Origin: Pelecanus crispus
Lineage: Eukaryota; Chordata; Aves; Pelecaniformes; Pelecanidae
Direction of reading: 5' to 3'
NCBI RefSeq assembly: GCF_030463565.1
Contig: NC_134675.1
Location: 21,163,862 to 21,227,861 of the forward strand
DNA: 64,000 bases
Part shown: positions 27,591 to 39,961 of the stretch, piece by piece
How positions within the stretch are numbered: the first letter of the stretch is position 1
Layout of the letters: every line of letters begins with the position of its first letter
The notes under the pieces: generated by a model
What the model was told of the DNA's origin: nothing
What the model saw: only the letters and a program-made list of their open reading frames with translations
Database searches by the model: none
Position numbers and translations under genes: made by a program

Positions 27591-29330
27591 GACATGAGTG
27601 CCGGCTGAGAGATGCCGGCGCGTCTCTACCCCGCTCCCTCCGGGACGAACGGCCCTTCCCGCCCGGACGCCTCCCCTTCCACAGCCCATGCGCAAGCCGC
27701 GCCACGATCTGCTCGGGCACAGCCAGTCGCCACAGAGCGCTCGGAAACCCAGCTCACTCCCTGGGTGGGGAGGATGGGAAGGAGGCGGCGTTACATAAAC
27801 CCCCGCAACCCGAGACCCACCTCCGCGGTGGCGAGGGCCAGCAGAAATGGCGGCCGCTGTAATGGCGCCTATCCACTGCTAGGCGGAGCCAGGAGCCGAA
27901 AAACCACCACCACGCGGTCACAAGATTTCCCCCGCTCTGCCCAGGGAGACACAAAGGAGGCACTCGGCGGCCCTCACCCGAGCTCAAGCGGGGCTGACAG
28001 AGCGCAACAGTCCCGCCACGAGAACTCCGCCATCGCCGTGATCACCCCTAAAAAAAGCAGGCCCTGCTGCAGAGCGCTCCCCAATCGGTTTAGCACGGCC
28101 GCTTCCGCACAGGCCGCAGCCGAGAGCGCCCTCCCTCCTCTTCTTCTCTGCCCGCCATAATTCCCAAAAACTCGCCCCACGCACAGTTACCCAGGGTAGG
28201 CGCAGGAAGGCGGCAGCGGCCGCTCCCCCGGCCTTAGCACGCACCCGCTAGTGCAGCCGGCCTCCATCATATCGCCGCTCTGGGAGCCGCACCCGTTGGG
28301 CCGCCGTGCCTGCGCTAAGGTCGCCGAGGCGCGACGGCTGCCGGCAGAGACACAGATCACCCTTTTCGTCCTTCCCTCAGGACAGATGGACCCCCTTGGG
28401 CCCGCAGGTTGCGCCAAACCACTCCACATTAGCTAAGGAGTCACTCCCGGCCTCCTCCTCCACGCAGCAGTCCCCGGACCTACCCAATTCCACCTCCCCG
28501 CCAGCGGGGAAGAGCGCTGTCCCTACGGGAGCCCACGAAAATCCTGGGGCCTGGCGGCGACTCAGGCCTCCCGCGTTACTGTGTCATACAGCAGCGTCAA
28601 GAGGAGCGCGATCAACAGCTCCACTTCCCTCAGCCCACTCCTCCCCAGCGCGAGCGGAACACCCCTTCCTCAGCTACACGCGCGAGCCGCGCTTACCTGC
28701 GCCCACCACGTACGAGAGAGAAAGGTGAGCAGCTCCCACCACCAACACACATCCACCAGCACCGCGAGGCGACTGGCCCAGCCGCCTCCTCTCCTCCCCC
28801 CCCGCGGGTCCCATTGCGGCCCCGTTGGGTAAGGCAGCTGCCCGTCAGGGCAGGGATGGCCTCTAGTTCGCCCCGCCCTCCGTGTGGACCACGGTAAGAC
28901 AGGCCTGGGTGTCACGAGGAGGTGAGCGCGATCCACCCTACACCGCCGCGGTGTGCCTAGTTTGTTTGCTCGTTCGCTCGTTTTACCTGCCTGACAGAAG
29001 CCACAAGAAGAGCGGCAACAACAGTGGAGACAATGGAAGGTGGTAAAGGAGAGTAACCTCGGGTTGGTTTTTTTTTGTTTTTTTTTTGTTTTTTTTTTTA
29101 AAATGGCGTCTACGAAAACTCCGCCTTGTGCTTATCCCCTAGCACCGGAGGGGGTGGGGCAGGGTTCTTGCGATGCTTAAAGGCGCGCGTGGCTCCACAT
29201 CTCATTGGTTGTTGGGTTGCGCGGGGTTTTTGGGGGCTGTGCACAGAGAGCAGGTGTATTCTCCCTTCCCACCCGCAACTCGAGTGATGGGAGGTGGGCT
29301 GCACTGTTAGTTCTTTCCACTCGTTCGGTA
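27590..29330. promoter_or_regulatory. CpG island, bidirectional HNRNPK/RMI1 promoter
   Basis: A strongly CpG-rich stretch between the divergent HNRNPK (-) and RMI1 (+) genes, the usual head-to-head promoter of this pair. A noncoding HNRNPK first exon could end at GAGCTCGG|GTGAGG (27978), but this is unproven. ATGGCGGCC near 27847 and AAAATGGCGTC near 29099 are typical YY1/CpG-promoter motifs. The long open frames here (up to 182 codons) are GC-rich chance frames without family resemblance. Confidence 0.7.
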
Positions 29331-30723
29331 CCACTCCTGCTCCAGATAAGTGTGGGGTGGCTCAGCTGAGGGTAGGGTGCAGGGGAAGGTGTTCGGGCTC
29401 GGTCAGCCTGTTTGAGGAGTAGGGAGGTATGTGTCCCGTCCCCGATATGACTCTGGTGGGGCGGGCCGTCTCACCTCGCTGTCCACTGCAGCTCGCCGGT
29501 GCCCGCAGGGATGCGGGGTGGCAGCTGGTCTCACCACCCCTGGGGTTCTTGGCACAGGGTAGCAGCGCCAACCGGGTGACAGGCTGCCTAAGGACTGCGT
29601 GGCCGAGATGAGAAACTTACCAAAAATGGCGTGATGTGCGGTCCTTACCTTACAAGAGGCCTACGGGATTAGACCCGTTGATGAGTAAACAAATGGGTTA
29701 TTTCCCTTAAGTAACTGTACAGTTTCTTCTAAATGGTGGAGTTTTGGGGAGACCTTTAAGGCAGGGTTTTTTTTTCTTAGCTGCAGGTTATGATGTCGGA
29801 AGACAAGCCTTGTGTTTCTGAACTATTCTTACAGTAATTTTTCTTTGGTGTAATTCTGTAGGGAGGTTGAGCTCCTTGGTCATCCCCCTTAAGGGGTTAA
29901 ACAGGTTCCAAATGCAATTATGCAACTTAAATGTGCATAGCTACTTCCAAAACTAACAAGAAGCTAGAGCTTATTAACTGCTGATGTTCTTGAGACAATG
30001 ACTGCCAAAACTTGGTACTATTGCAGCCAAACCCTGGACTGGGTCTCTAGATAACATTGATATTTCAGGCTAGCCTTCTGTTGTCAGTTCCAAAGCTTTC
30101 ATTGTGTTAAAGTGTAAAAATCGCCCCTATGGTACAAATACTTACAGATCCCATCTTGTTTGTATTGTAAATGGGGCTTCTGACTTGTGTTCTTAACAGT
30201 GCTAATGAGATGTGAGAATAACTTCTTGGGTCAATTTTTAAAGTAGACTGGGTGTGAACAGCAGCACTGATAGGAATAAAACAAACAAAAAACAGTTGAA
30301 GGAGAACCTTTCTTCTTCTAGTTATTATATGTTCTCTTTCCATCCACAGCAAAAGGATTTCAGGTGTATACTTCCAATTAAATCAACAGGAAAAGATGAA
30401 GCCACCAAGAAGGGTTGCTTGTAGAAGTCTCAGTACTTTCCTGATACTTTGTGATGAGTAAACTATAGGCTGTTTATGCTGGTTGAAGCTTACTTGTTTA
30501 ATTATTTGACCTGCATGTTTATTTTTAGCATCAGTGGAAGTGTTTTTAATTGTAATTGCTTCTACATTGTCACACTTAGAATAGCTGAACTTTGAATTGA
30601 GAGCAAATTTCTATATAATGCAAGTGAGAGACGTTATAACTTTAGCTATTGTCAGAAGAATAAAAACATCTTTCTGGGTTTTGTTCTAGAGAATTCACTT
30701 TTTTCCTTTTAACTTAAAAGAAA
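29331..30723 (+). other. RMI1 5' region (former 5' UTR/intron)
   Basis: Between the CpG island and the RMI1-like coding sequence. In other vertebrates the RMI1 coding sequence lies in the last exon after noncoding exons, so this would be 5' UTR and intron. A pyrimidine-rich tract with TTTTGTTCTAG lies at about 30678-30689. No coding exon seen. Confidence 0.45.
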
Positions 30724-33341
30724 AAGTCTGCATCTAACATTGCATCAAGAGTAGAAACTTGGCTTTCATCTATGTGGCATGTTGAAGTTCCTTTGATATG
30801 GCTGGAAGCCTGTATTAATTGTATCTGTGAAAAAAATAGCAGTAGTAACTTAAGTCAAGCTAAGATTAACAGAGATATTTGAGCAATGGCTTCTTACCAG
30901 ATCTAAGAGATTTGGAATATCCCATTTCGCCTGATTGCATTTTAGATGCTCCCAAAAGAGAGTTGTCTGGCTTCTACTCTATACAGATTGATTCACTGGT
31001 TGATGTTAGCCAACCAGCATGTTCACAGTTGCAGAAGCTCAGAGGAAAAAAATACTGTAAATGAAGAAGTAACAGCCAACACCTGAGCATTCCAAGAATC
31101 CTGGGAAGCAAAGTGTACTCAAATGCTGATGCTGCAACTAACTGATGGGATAGATCAAATTCAGGGCATGGAATATCAACCAGTCCCTGTTCTCTATAGT
31201 AATCTTCCCCCTGGAACAAAAAAACCACTGTACAGGGGAATATTGCATGTTATCTTGGAGTCATAGAATCATAGAATCGTTTAGGTTGGAAAAGACCTTT
31301 AAGATCATCCAGTCCAACCATTAACCTACGCTACCAAGTCTACTCTAAGCCAATCAAGGGTAGACTAGACTAAACCATGTCCCCAAGTGCCACATCTACC
31401 TGTTTTTTGAACACTTCCAGGGATGGTGACTCCACCACCTCTCTGGGCAGCCTGTTCCAATTCTTGACCACCCTTTCCGTAAAGAAATTTTTCCTAATCT
31501 CCAACCTAAACCTCCCCTGGCGCAGCTTAAGCCCATTTCCTCTTGTCCTATCGCTAACTACTTGGGAGAAGAGACCAACACCCACCTCACTACAACCTCC
31601 TTTCAGGTAGTTGTAGAGAGCGATAAGGTCTCCCCTCAGCCTCCTCTTCTCCAGGCTAAACAACCCCAGTTCCCTCAGCCGCTCCTCATACTGCCTGTGC
31701 TCCAGTCCCTTCACCAGCCTTGTTGCCCTTCTCTGAACACACTCCAGCACCTCAATGTCTTTCTTGTATTGAGGGGCCCAAAACTGGACACAGTATTCCA
31801 GGTGCGGCCTCACCAGCGCTGAGTACAGGGGGACAATCACCTCCCTGCTCCTGCTGGCCACACTATTCCTGATACAAGCCAGGATGCTGTTGGCCTTCTT
31901 GGCCACCTGGGCACACTGCTGGCTCATGTTCAGCCAGCTGTCTACCAACACCCCCAGGTCCTTTTCTGCCAGGCAGCTTTCCAGCCACTCCTCCCCAAGC
32001 CTGTAGCGCTGCATGGAGTCCTTCTTCTTAAACCAGAAAATGTGAAATTCTTGATGAAGTGGAGGTTCTTATAGTGGAGTATACTCGGGAATAAGTCCTT
32101 GCTAGATTAATTGGGGAAGCTGAGAACCTTAATCCTGTTGGACAAACTGATCATGAACAAATTGTTCCAAGGCCTGTAGATAAATTAGGACAAACTCTAG
32201 GCCCTTCAAATGAAGATCTTTTAGCTAGTCTTGATGAAAATAATGAATTTGCTTTAAATAATGTGACACTTTCAGAAAACAGATACTGCAGTAGAGGTGA
32301 CAATTTTAGTACAGCCTCAGGTTCACTTACTGCACATGATGAAAATGTTTTATAACAAGAATTTGGAAATCCTTTGCCTCATTCAGATGAACAAATTTCA
32401 CCTCCTGTGGAATGTTGATGGCTTTTTAAATTACTTTCCTTTGGAAGATGATTTTCTTCTGGAAGAAGATATCCAAAGAGAGCTGGAAGAAGTGCTGTCA
32501 GTGGTCATGAAGAGAAACATAGATTTAATTACTGAGAGGCTTCTACATACATCTAGAAGTTCATGTGATTCATCTTTAAATGGCACTTATGAAAAAGATT
32601 ATATAAATGAGAGAAGCCTGTAAAAGCTGCCAGCAAGCAAAAGACTTCTGAAAGAACAGTATCTGCTGGAGATGAAAACAGTACAAGTAACTTTTCACAG
32701 CATAATAGCATAAGTCAGACTTACAATTCTGCAGATTTCTCTTTGGTAGTATTTTCCAAAGAAAGGTGGAATGATATAGACCTAGTTCAGAGTGGACATA
32801 AATTACAGTGCACTTCTGACAGCAGGCTGCTGATAATGAACCAGTATGTTTTTCAAAAACTGATCCAAAAGCAGATCAGCAAGAGAATGATATGCAGTCC
32901 TTTCCCTGTAGAGTAGTAGAGGCATGTGATCTTGATTTAGTTTCTCCATCTTTCACCTATATTTCTGTTCTCCTTGCATAAAAGCCAATTCTGAAAGTTA
33001 GATGTTTTATTGTAACTCTTAATGGAAACCTCATAAGCAGCAATGGGTCCAGGGGTATAAAGACAAAAATTTCTGATGGTTCAGCTTATCTCAGAGTAGA
33101 TTTTGCTGATGATATTCTAACAAGTTTGATTGGATTTTCAGTGCCTGAAATAAATATGTTGAAAAAGATCCCATTTCACATCCAAAGCTTAAGGATGGTT
33201 TAGAGAAATGTCAAAGATGACTGATAGATCTCTGATGACTATACAGTTTAATCCTTTTTTCAGTCTAAAGCCACTATATTAATTCTACAGGATGCAGATG
33301 CAAGGCATCTAGAACAATTGAAGAATTGTTTGAATAAATAA
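30724..33341 (+). pseudogene. RMI1: RMI1 pseudogene, interrupted by a CR1
   Basis: RMI1 is the OB-fold scaffold of the BLM-TOP3A-RMI1-RMI2 dissolvasome that resolves double Holliday junctions. The single-exon coding sequence can be followed to its end. The N-terminus shows [17 protein letters not shown] and [12 protein letters not shown], then [38 protein letters not shown], then (after the CR1) [25 protein letters not shown], and the C-terminal OB fold ([19 protein letters not shown]) to LEQLKNCLNK and TAA at 33339-33341. Damage: AAG at 30724 where the start codon should align; a 2-base loss near 30872; a 1-base gain near 30897; an extra A near 31050; in-frame stops near 31084, 32096, 32353 and 32417; and a CR1 at 31261-32017. 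Conserved position beside HNRNPK indicates the true locus, not a retrocopy. Confidence 0.93.
31261..32017 (-). mobile_element. CR1 LINE, 5'-truncated, inserted in RMI1
   Basis: The CR1 3' end (TCATAGAATCATAGAATCG on the plus strand) starts at 31261 and the 5' truncation point is near 32015. It encodes the C-terminal part of ORF2, open for 214 codons. RMI1 sequence is continuous across it: CTTGGAG on the left and GGAGTCCTTCTTC on the right. GGAGT is shared by target and CR1 at the 5' junction, a microhomology typical of CR1 insertion. The copy is well preserved compared with the host gene. Confidence 0.95.
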
Positions 33342-34764
33342 TGTGCGCAAATAATTTCCCCGAAGGACTGCTGAAAATTAAATTTTAAAGTTAAGCGGTA
33401 TGCCTTTTCTCTCTCGGGAACAATAGTGGAAAAGTGAGAGGAGGAGATGTCTTAGCAGGTAGGAATTTGCCAGTTTGTTTCTTATGGTGATAGTACTGAA
33501 ATAAACTTTTGAACTTTTTGGACTTAATTTAAAATGTTCATGTATCACTTTCCTTCTGCAAAATCCTCTGTCTTCTTGACTGGTGATCTGGGATAGCAGA
33601 CTGTCAGGAAATGAATAATAAAGAACAAATCAGCTCATTCTTACATTTTTTTCAAGGATGATTGTTTACCTGATTTTTAAAAGGTAGCTATAGGACACTA
33701 CCAGCCTTGTCTTGGAGTAAAGCAGTTGAGTACATTTAAACAAAGAATCATTGTTTAGATGCAGTCGCTTCCAATAATGCCAACTTGAAAACTGAAATAT
33801 GTATTCAGAGTGCAAGAACCTAAAGTGTAGAGAAATGAAGGATTATCTTCTAAATACTCAGGTGAGGAAAAAAAAAAGTGTATACATAAATGGGATTAAA
33901 AGCTATGTACTTATTTAAAAACCAAAACCAACCCCTCCAAATGTTTCTAACATCACTTACTAACAGAAAAGAATGATTGTAACATACAGGGAATCTATTT
34001 TTTGGCATGTTAATCATTACCAATTGTTTTGAACCCACAGCCAACCTTATTCATTAGCTCTTAATGTTTACTAGTCTAACCTTTTCACAATGTAGTCAAA
34101 TACTTGTTGTGTTCTAAACATGTTGTACATGTATACTTACGTTGGCCTTAATTTTTAATTTTTTTTATTTCTGCTTTTAGAATGTATTTTAAAAAAAACA
34201 AGCCTAACAAAGTATAAATGAAAACTTTTTGGTGGAAGCTCTTTAGTCACTTTCAAAGGATAATATACACCTTACTGTGTGTATAGAGTATCAGAAATGG
34301 TTTTCTTGCTTTTTGTTCTTTCCTTTCCTTGATATTTTTTTTTTTTTTCTTTGCAAAGAATGTAAACTTGGTAGTTAGAAGAGGAGGATTTTTTGGAATG
34401 GACTGTCAGTATCTTCTTTGGTAGACTTTTCTTCCTCCAAATAATAGCTGTTAGACCATGGGAAACTGCTCTAAGAGACTGTCATTATTGCCTCCCCCCC
34501 CAATAATTAAGAGGCATCATTTGAGACTCCAAGAGACCTAAAGAAAACTGGAGATAATTTGTTAAGTAAGGTAAAAATGGAGGGAGGTAGAAGAGGGGAA
34601 AGCTTTGTGAAGCATGAGCCTTTTTAGGCTTTATTTCATATGGGTAATAAATGTATGAATTCCTGGGTCCCTTCCCTTCCTCTCCTCCCTTTTCTCTCTC
34701 AAAAGAAAACCTGAGCAAACCATGACCCTGCAAGTCATCTTTGGGCTCTTATTTTCTGAGAGGC
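33342..34764. other. Intergenic DNA 3' of RMI1
   Basis: AT-rich, no gene or clear repeat. AATAAA near 33617 may be the old RMI1 polyadenylation signal. Confidence 0.45.
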
Positions 34765-35337
34765 TGTATTGGGTCTGGCTGGGATGGAGTTAACTTTATT
34801 CATAGTGCTGTGCTTTGTATTTGTAGCTAGAATGGTGTTGATAACACACCAATGTTTTGGCTACTGCTGAGCAGCATCAAGGCTGTCTCTCCAACACCCC
34901 TGCCCAAAAAGGCCAGTAGGCTGGGGATGGGCAAGAGGTTGGGAGGGGACAGAGCCAGGACAGCTGACCCCAACTGACCAAAGGGATATTCCATGCCATA
35001 TTACATCGTGCTCAGCAATAAAGGCTAAGAGAAAGGAGGAGGGGAGGGCATTCATTATTAAGGCATTTGTCTTCTGAAGGAACTGCTATACGTACTGAGG
35101 CCTTACTTCCCAGGAAGTGGCTAGACATCACCGGCTGATGGGAAGAAGAGAATAAATCTTTTTGGTTTCCTTTGCTTCTGCATGCAGCCTTTCCTTTTCT
35201 TTATTAAACTGCCTTTATCTTGATCCACGAGTTTTTTGTCTTATTTTCTCCCCCTGTCCAGAAGAGGAAGGGGAGTTATAGAGTGGCTTGGGGGCACCTG
35301 GCTGCCAGCCAAGATCAACCCACCACAGAGGCTGCTG
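34765..35337 (+). mobile_element. Solo ERV LTR, family B
   Basis: A 573-bp LTR from TGTATTGG to CCACCACA with a perfect 5-bp target duplication GAGGC (34760-34764, 35338-35342). It has CAATAAAGG near 35015, and AATAAATC and TTATTAAACTG downstream. Its sequence is the same family as the split LTR at 46459-47598, which belongs to the gag-pro remnant. Confidence 0.92.
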
Positions 35338-35464
35338 GAGATTGTGCATGATTTAGAACTGTAACAGAAAAAGCTTTTGTCTGGTGAGATGTTTGATTTC
35401 CTTAGACTTGCTTCCATTTGACTGGACAGCCAGCAAGGTTTAATATTCTTCAGTTATTAGCTAT

Positions 35465-38400
35465 AGAATAGAACGGAACAGAATAGTTTGGTTGGAAGGG
35501 ACCTACAATGATCATCTAGTCCAACTGCCTGACCACTTCAGGGGTGACCAAAACTTAAAGCATGTTATTAAGGGCATTGCTCAAATGCTTCTTAAACACG
35601 GACAGGCATGTGGCATCGACCACCTCTCTAGGAAGCCTGTTCCAGCATTTGACCACTCTCTTGGTAAAGAAATGCTTCCTAATGTCAAGTCTGAACCTCC
35701 CCTGGCGCAGCTTTGAGCTATTCCCACGTGTCCTGTCACTGGATACCAGGGAGAAGAGATCAGCACCTCTGTCTGCACTTCCCCTCCTCAGGAAGCTGTA
35801 GAGAGCAATGAGGTCGTCCCTCAGCCTCCTTTTCTCCAAACTAGACAAACCCAGAGTCCTCAGCCGCTCCTCATAGGACATGCCTTCCAGCCCTTCCACC
35901 AGCCTTGTTGCCCTCCTCTGGATGTGTTCAAGTACCTTTACATCCTTTTTAAATTGTGGGGCCCGGAACTGCACACAGTACTCAAGGTGAGGCCGCACCA
36001 ATGCTAAATACAGTGGGATAATCACCTCTTTTGACCGGCTGGTTATGCTGTGTTTGATGCACCCCAGAATGCGGTTTGCCCTCTTGGCTGCCAGGGCACG
36101 CTGCTGACTCCTATTGAGCCTAATGTCAACCAGCACCCCCAGATCCTTTTCTGCAGGGCTGCTGTCCAGCCACTCCTCTCCCAATCTATACTTGTGCCTG
36201 GTGTTACTCTGTCCCAGCTGCAGAATCCAGCATTTGTTCTTGTTAAATTTCACACCATTGATGATTGCCCAATGCTCCAATCTATCTAGATCCCTCAGCA
36301 AGACCTCTCGCCCCTCGCAAGAGTCAACAGCACCTCCCAGTTTAGTATCATCAGCAAACTTGCTAATGGTGCATTCAACTCCTGCATCCAGATCACTGAT
36401 AAAAATATTGAACAGAACTGGCCCTAGAATTGAGCCCTGAGGAACACTGCTGGTGACTGGCTGCCAGCCAGATGCAGCCCCATTCACTACTCCCTTTCAG
36501 CCCTGCCGTTCAGCCAGTTTTTCACCCAGCGCACCGTGAAACTGCTCATCTCGCAGTTGGACAACTTGTCCAGAAGGATGCTGTGAGGAACAGTATCAAA
36601 AGCCTTACTAAAATCCAGAAAAACTACATCCACCGCCTTCCCTTCATCCACTAGGTGGGTGACCTTATCATAGAAGGATATTAAATTAGTTAGACAGGAC
36701 TTTGCCTTTGTGAACCCATGTTGACTGTGCCTGATGATTGCATTGTCCTTTAAATGCCTTTCAGTAGTACCAAGTATGAGCTTCTCCATAATTTTTCCGG
36801 GAACTGAGGTTAGACTAAGAGGTCTCTAGTTTCCTGGGTCTTCCCTCATGCCCTTCTTGTAAATTAGAATAACGTTGGCTAGCTTCCAGTCAGCAGGGAC
36901 GTCCCCAGGTTACCAAGACCTTTGGTAGATGATCGAGAGGGGTCCTGCTGTAACATCCACTAGCTCCTTCAGTACTCTGGGATGAATCCCATCAGGCCCC
37001 ATGGACTTGTGAACATTCAGTTAATACAACTCATCTGAGGCAAAAAAGCAATGAATGCCTTCGCTTTTTCTTCATCCCTATTTGTCAGGTGACCATCTTC
37101 AACAAGTATTGGTCCAACGTTTTCTTTAGACCTCCTCTTGCTATTAACATGCTTAAAAAAGCCCTTCTTGTTTTCTGACACAACACTGGCCAGCTTCAAC
37201 TCTAATTGAGCTTTGGCCTTTCATTTCTTCTCCCTGCATATGCAAACCACAGCTCTGCAACCTTCCTGCAAAGCCTGACCTTGCTTCCAGAGATCATACA
37301 ATTTCTTTTTCCTCTTGAGCTCCACAAGGAGTTCCCTCTTCAGCCAAGCTGGTCTTCTGCCCCGCTTGCTTGACTTATGACACAATGGGACTGCCTGCTC
37401 CTGTGCTTCTAAAAGGCGGTTCTTAAAAACTGACCAGCACTCAGGGACCCCTCAGCCCTCAAAAGCAGATTCCCAGGGGACACTGCTAAGTAGCTCCCTG
37501 AATAGCTTAAAGTTTGCTCTCTTGAAATCCAGGGAAGCAACTCTGCTGACCTTTTTTCTCATTACACTGAAAATTTTAAACTCGACCATCTTGTGATCAC
37601 TGTGGCCAAGACAGCCACCTACCGTCACATCTCCCACGAGTCCTTCTCTATTCACAAACAACAAGTCTAGGAGGGCATCTTTCCTAGTTGGCTCACTGAG
37701 TACTTGTGTCAAGAAGTTATCTTATCTTCCACAAACTTCAAGAATTTCCCAGACTTGCTCGTCACAGCAGTATGGTATTCCCAGTTGATGCCTGGGAAGT
37801 TGAAATCTCCCATAAGGACAAGGGCTACCGATCCAGAGATTTCTCCTAATTGCCTGTAGAATAACTCATCAGTGCTATCATCCTGGCTGGGCGATCGATA
37901 GTAGACACCCACAATAACATCTCCTTTGTTTTCTATCCCCCTAATCCTCACCCAGGGGCTCTCAACCACATCATCCCTAACTGTAAGGGCTGTACAGCCA
38001 AACCTCTCCCTTACATACAGAATTCAACTCCTCCACCTCGTCTGCCCTGCCTATCCCTCCTCAACAGCCTATAGCCCTCCACCCCAGCCCTCCAATCGTG
38101 GGACTCATTCCACCAAGTCTCGCTAATACCAATGACATCATAGCTCTGGGAACTGACCATCGCTTCCAGTTCATCTTGTTTGTTTCTCATACTGCGTGCG
38201 TTGGTGTACAAGCATTTCAGATGTGCTCCTGAGCCCTCTGCACTCCCTGGATCAGTGTAAATGTTCCCATTAGCATTGCTGCCCACAGGGGATGACATGC
38301 CAACCCTTGGCTTACCTTCAGAGTTCCAGATGGTATCCCCTTCCCCCATCGATTCTAGTTTAAATCCATCTCAATCAGTCTTGCCAGCTTACGCCCAAAG

Positions 38401-38549
38401 ATGCGTTTCCCCCATTAGGACAGGTGGATCCCATTAGGCCCCAGCATACCTTGTGTTTCAAAGACTCTTCCATGGTTATAAAAATAAATGTTCTTGCAGA
38501 GGCACCAGTCCTGGAGCCAGGTATTGATATCCTGGGCTCGCCTGTTTCT
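35465..38549 (-). mobile_element. CR1 LINE, long decayed copy, 3' part (ORF2 and end of ORF1)
   Basis: Starts with the CR1 3' region near 35465. It contains most of ORF2 in several frames: late RT 35555-36487 (310 open codons, with [15 protein letters not shown] and [10 protein letters not shown]), early RT 36487-36789 ([13 protein letters not shown]), and endonuclease 37452-38349 (ITETWW-like ISETWW, GVYYRSP, GDFNFPGINW). Then comes the end of ORF1 at 38340-38540. Many frameshifts. The rest of ORF1 continues at 42922, so this element was cut by the plus-strand CR1. Confidence 0.92.
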
Positions 38550-38885
38550 TCCGAGTCACCGAGGCGAAGGGCTCCGGAGTGGACGCTTGTGCCGGAGCAC
38601 CCTTGCTAAGGCGGCAAAAAGCGCAGGGCAAGAGCGGGCAGCCCAGACCCCCTCCTCGAGCGGGGAAGAGCGGGAAAGGGCGAGCTGCTGACGTGCAGCA
38701 GTTCTGATGCAGCATGGGCAGGGCCAGGAGTGACGGCGGCCAAACCCCCCACCTATAAAAGCAGCCCCCATGGAGCGCGGCGACCAGGGCGTGGTGTGTC
38801 AGTTGGCACGGGCAGTTCGCGCAGGGAAGGCCGAGTGCCCCCGCTCCTAGCTCCAAAGGCAAACTCAGGAGAAGACCTGACAGCT

Positions 38886-39725
38886 ATGGTTACCACCCGC
38901 CCGAAAGCCTCTGCCAGAAGGAATGCAGTGACCCAGACGGAGCTCCCGCACAAACATGCATCTGTCCAGGTCACCAGCTGCAGGGAGTGCCTGAGCCTGT
39001 CACTTATACTGGAGGGCAGCGGGGACGGCAGCTGTCTTCGCTGTGACCAGGTAGATGATCTGCTCAGCCTGGTGGCAGAGCTGAAGGAGGAGGTGGAAAG
39101 GCTGAGGAGTATCAGGGAGGGTGAGAGGGAGATAGATTGGTGGAGCCACACCCTACCGTCCCTGGGGCCAGGGCAACAGGCGGAGGCCCCACAAGGAGCA
39201 GAGGATCACCTACCCTCTTGCCAGCAAGCAGAAGGAGGGGACCTAAGAGACGGGGGGGAACGGAAACAGGTCCCTGCCCGGGGAGGCAGGCGAATCCCCT
39301 CCTGGCCTCCCTCACCTTCCCAGCTGCCCTTACATAACAGATATGGGGCCCTGGAAGTTGAGGGCCAGGCAAGCGGGGAGGGAGGTGAAGGCGAAGGTCC
39401 AGCCAGGGGGTTGCCGAGGGCCAGTCAGTCAGCCCCACGGATTACAACTGCCCCTGTTAAAAATAAAAGGAGGGTAATTGTGGTGGGTGATTCCCTCCTG
39501 CGGGGAACTGAGGGCCCGATCTGCCATCCGGACCCATCCCACAGGAAAGTCTGCTGCCTCCCTGGGGCCCAGGTGAGAGATATTACTAAGAAACTCCCCA
39601 ATCTGGTACGGCCCTCTGATTATTACCCGATGTTGGTTACGCAGGTTGGCAGTGATGAAGTTGCGGAGAGAAGTCCAAAAGCAATCAAAAGGGACTTCAG
39701 GGCACTGGGGCGATTAGTCGCATGA
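38886..39725 (+). pseudogene. CR1 copy A ORF1, stop before C-terminus
   Basis: ORF1 is the RNA-binding/chaperone protein of CR1. From MVTTRPKASARR, visible parts are a cysteine motif (CRECL then CLRCDQVDD), a coiled-coil-like LVAELKEEVERLRSI, and an SGNH-esterase-like block VIVVGDSLLRG. TGA at 39723-39725 follows GRLVA; the expected continuation (SGAQVVFSS to LIERALN) is in the same frame to 39957. The upstream region is also open, but this ATG matches the other copy. Confidence 0.85.
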
Positions 39726-39961
39726 TCGGGAGCGCAGGTAGTGTTTTCCTCAATCCTGTCAACGCCAGGGAAGAATACTGAAAGGAACAGGAAAACTCAC
39801 TTGATTAACAGGTGGCTCAGAGGCTGGTGCCATCAGTGGAATTTTGGTTTTTTTGATCATGGGGAGGTTTACACAGCACCAGGAGTTCAGCTGTCTCCAA
39901 AGGGGAAAAGGATTCTCACTCATGGGTTGGTGGGGCTCATCGAGAGGGCTTTAAACTAGGT

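Noticed and set aside
27598-28740. Open frames of 60-182 codons in the HNRNPK/RMI1 CpG island
   Set aside because: GC-rich DNA has few stop codons; the translations show no family and overlap in several frames.
32297-32623. 108-codon plus-strand frame as a separate gene
   Set aside because: It is an out-of-frame reading through the RMI1 pseudogene.
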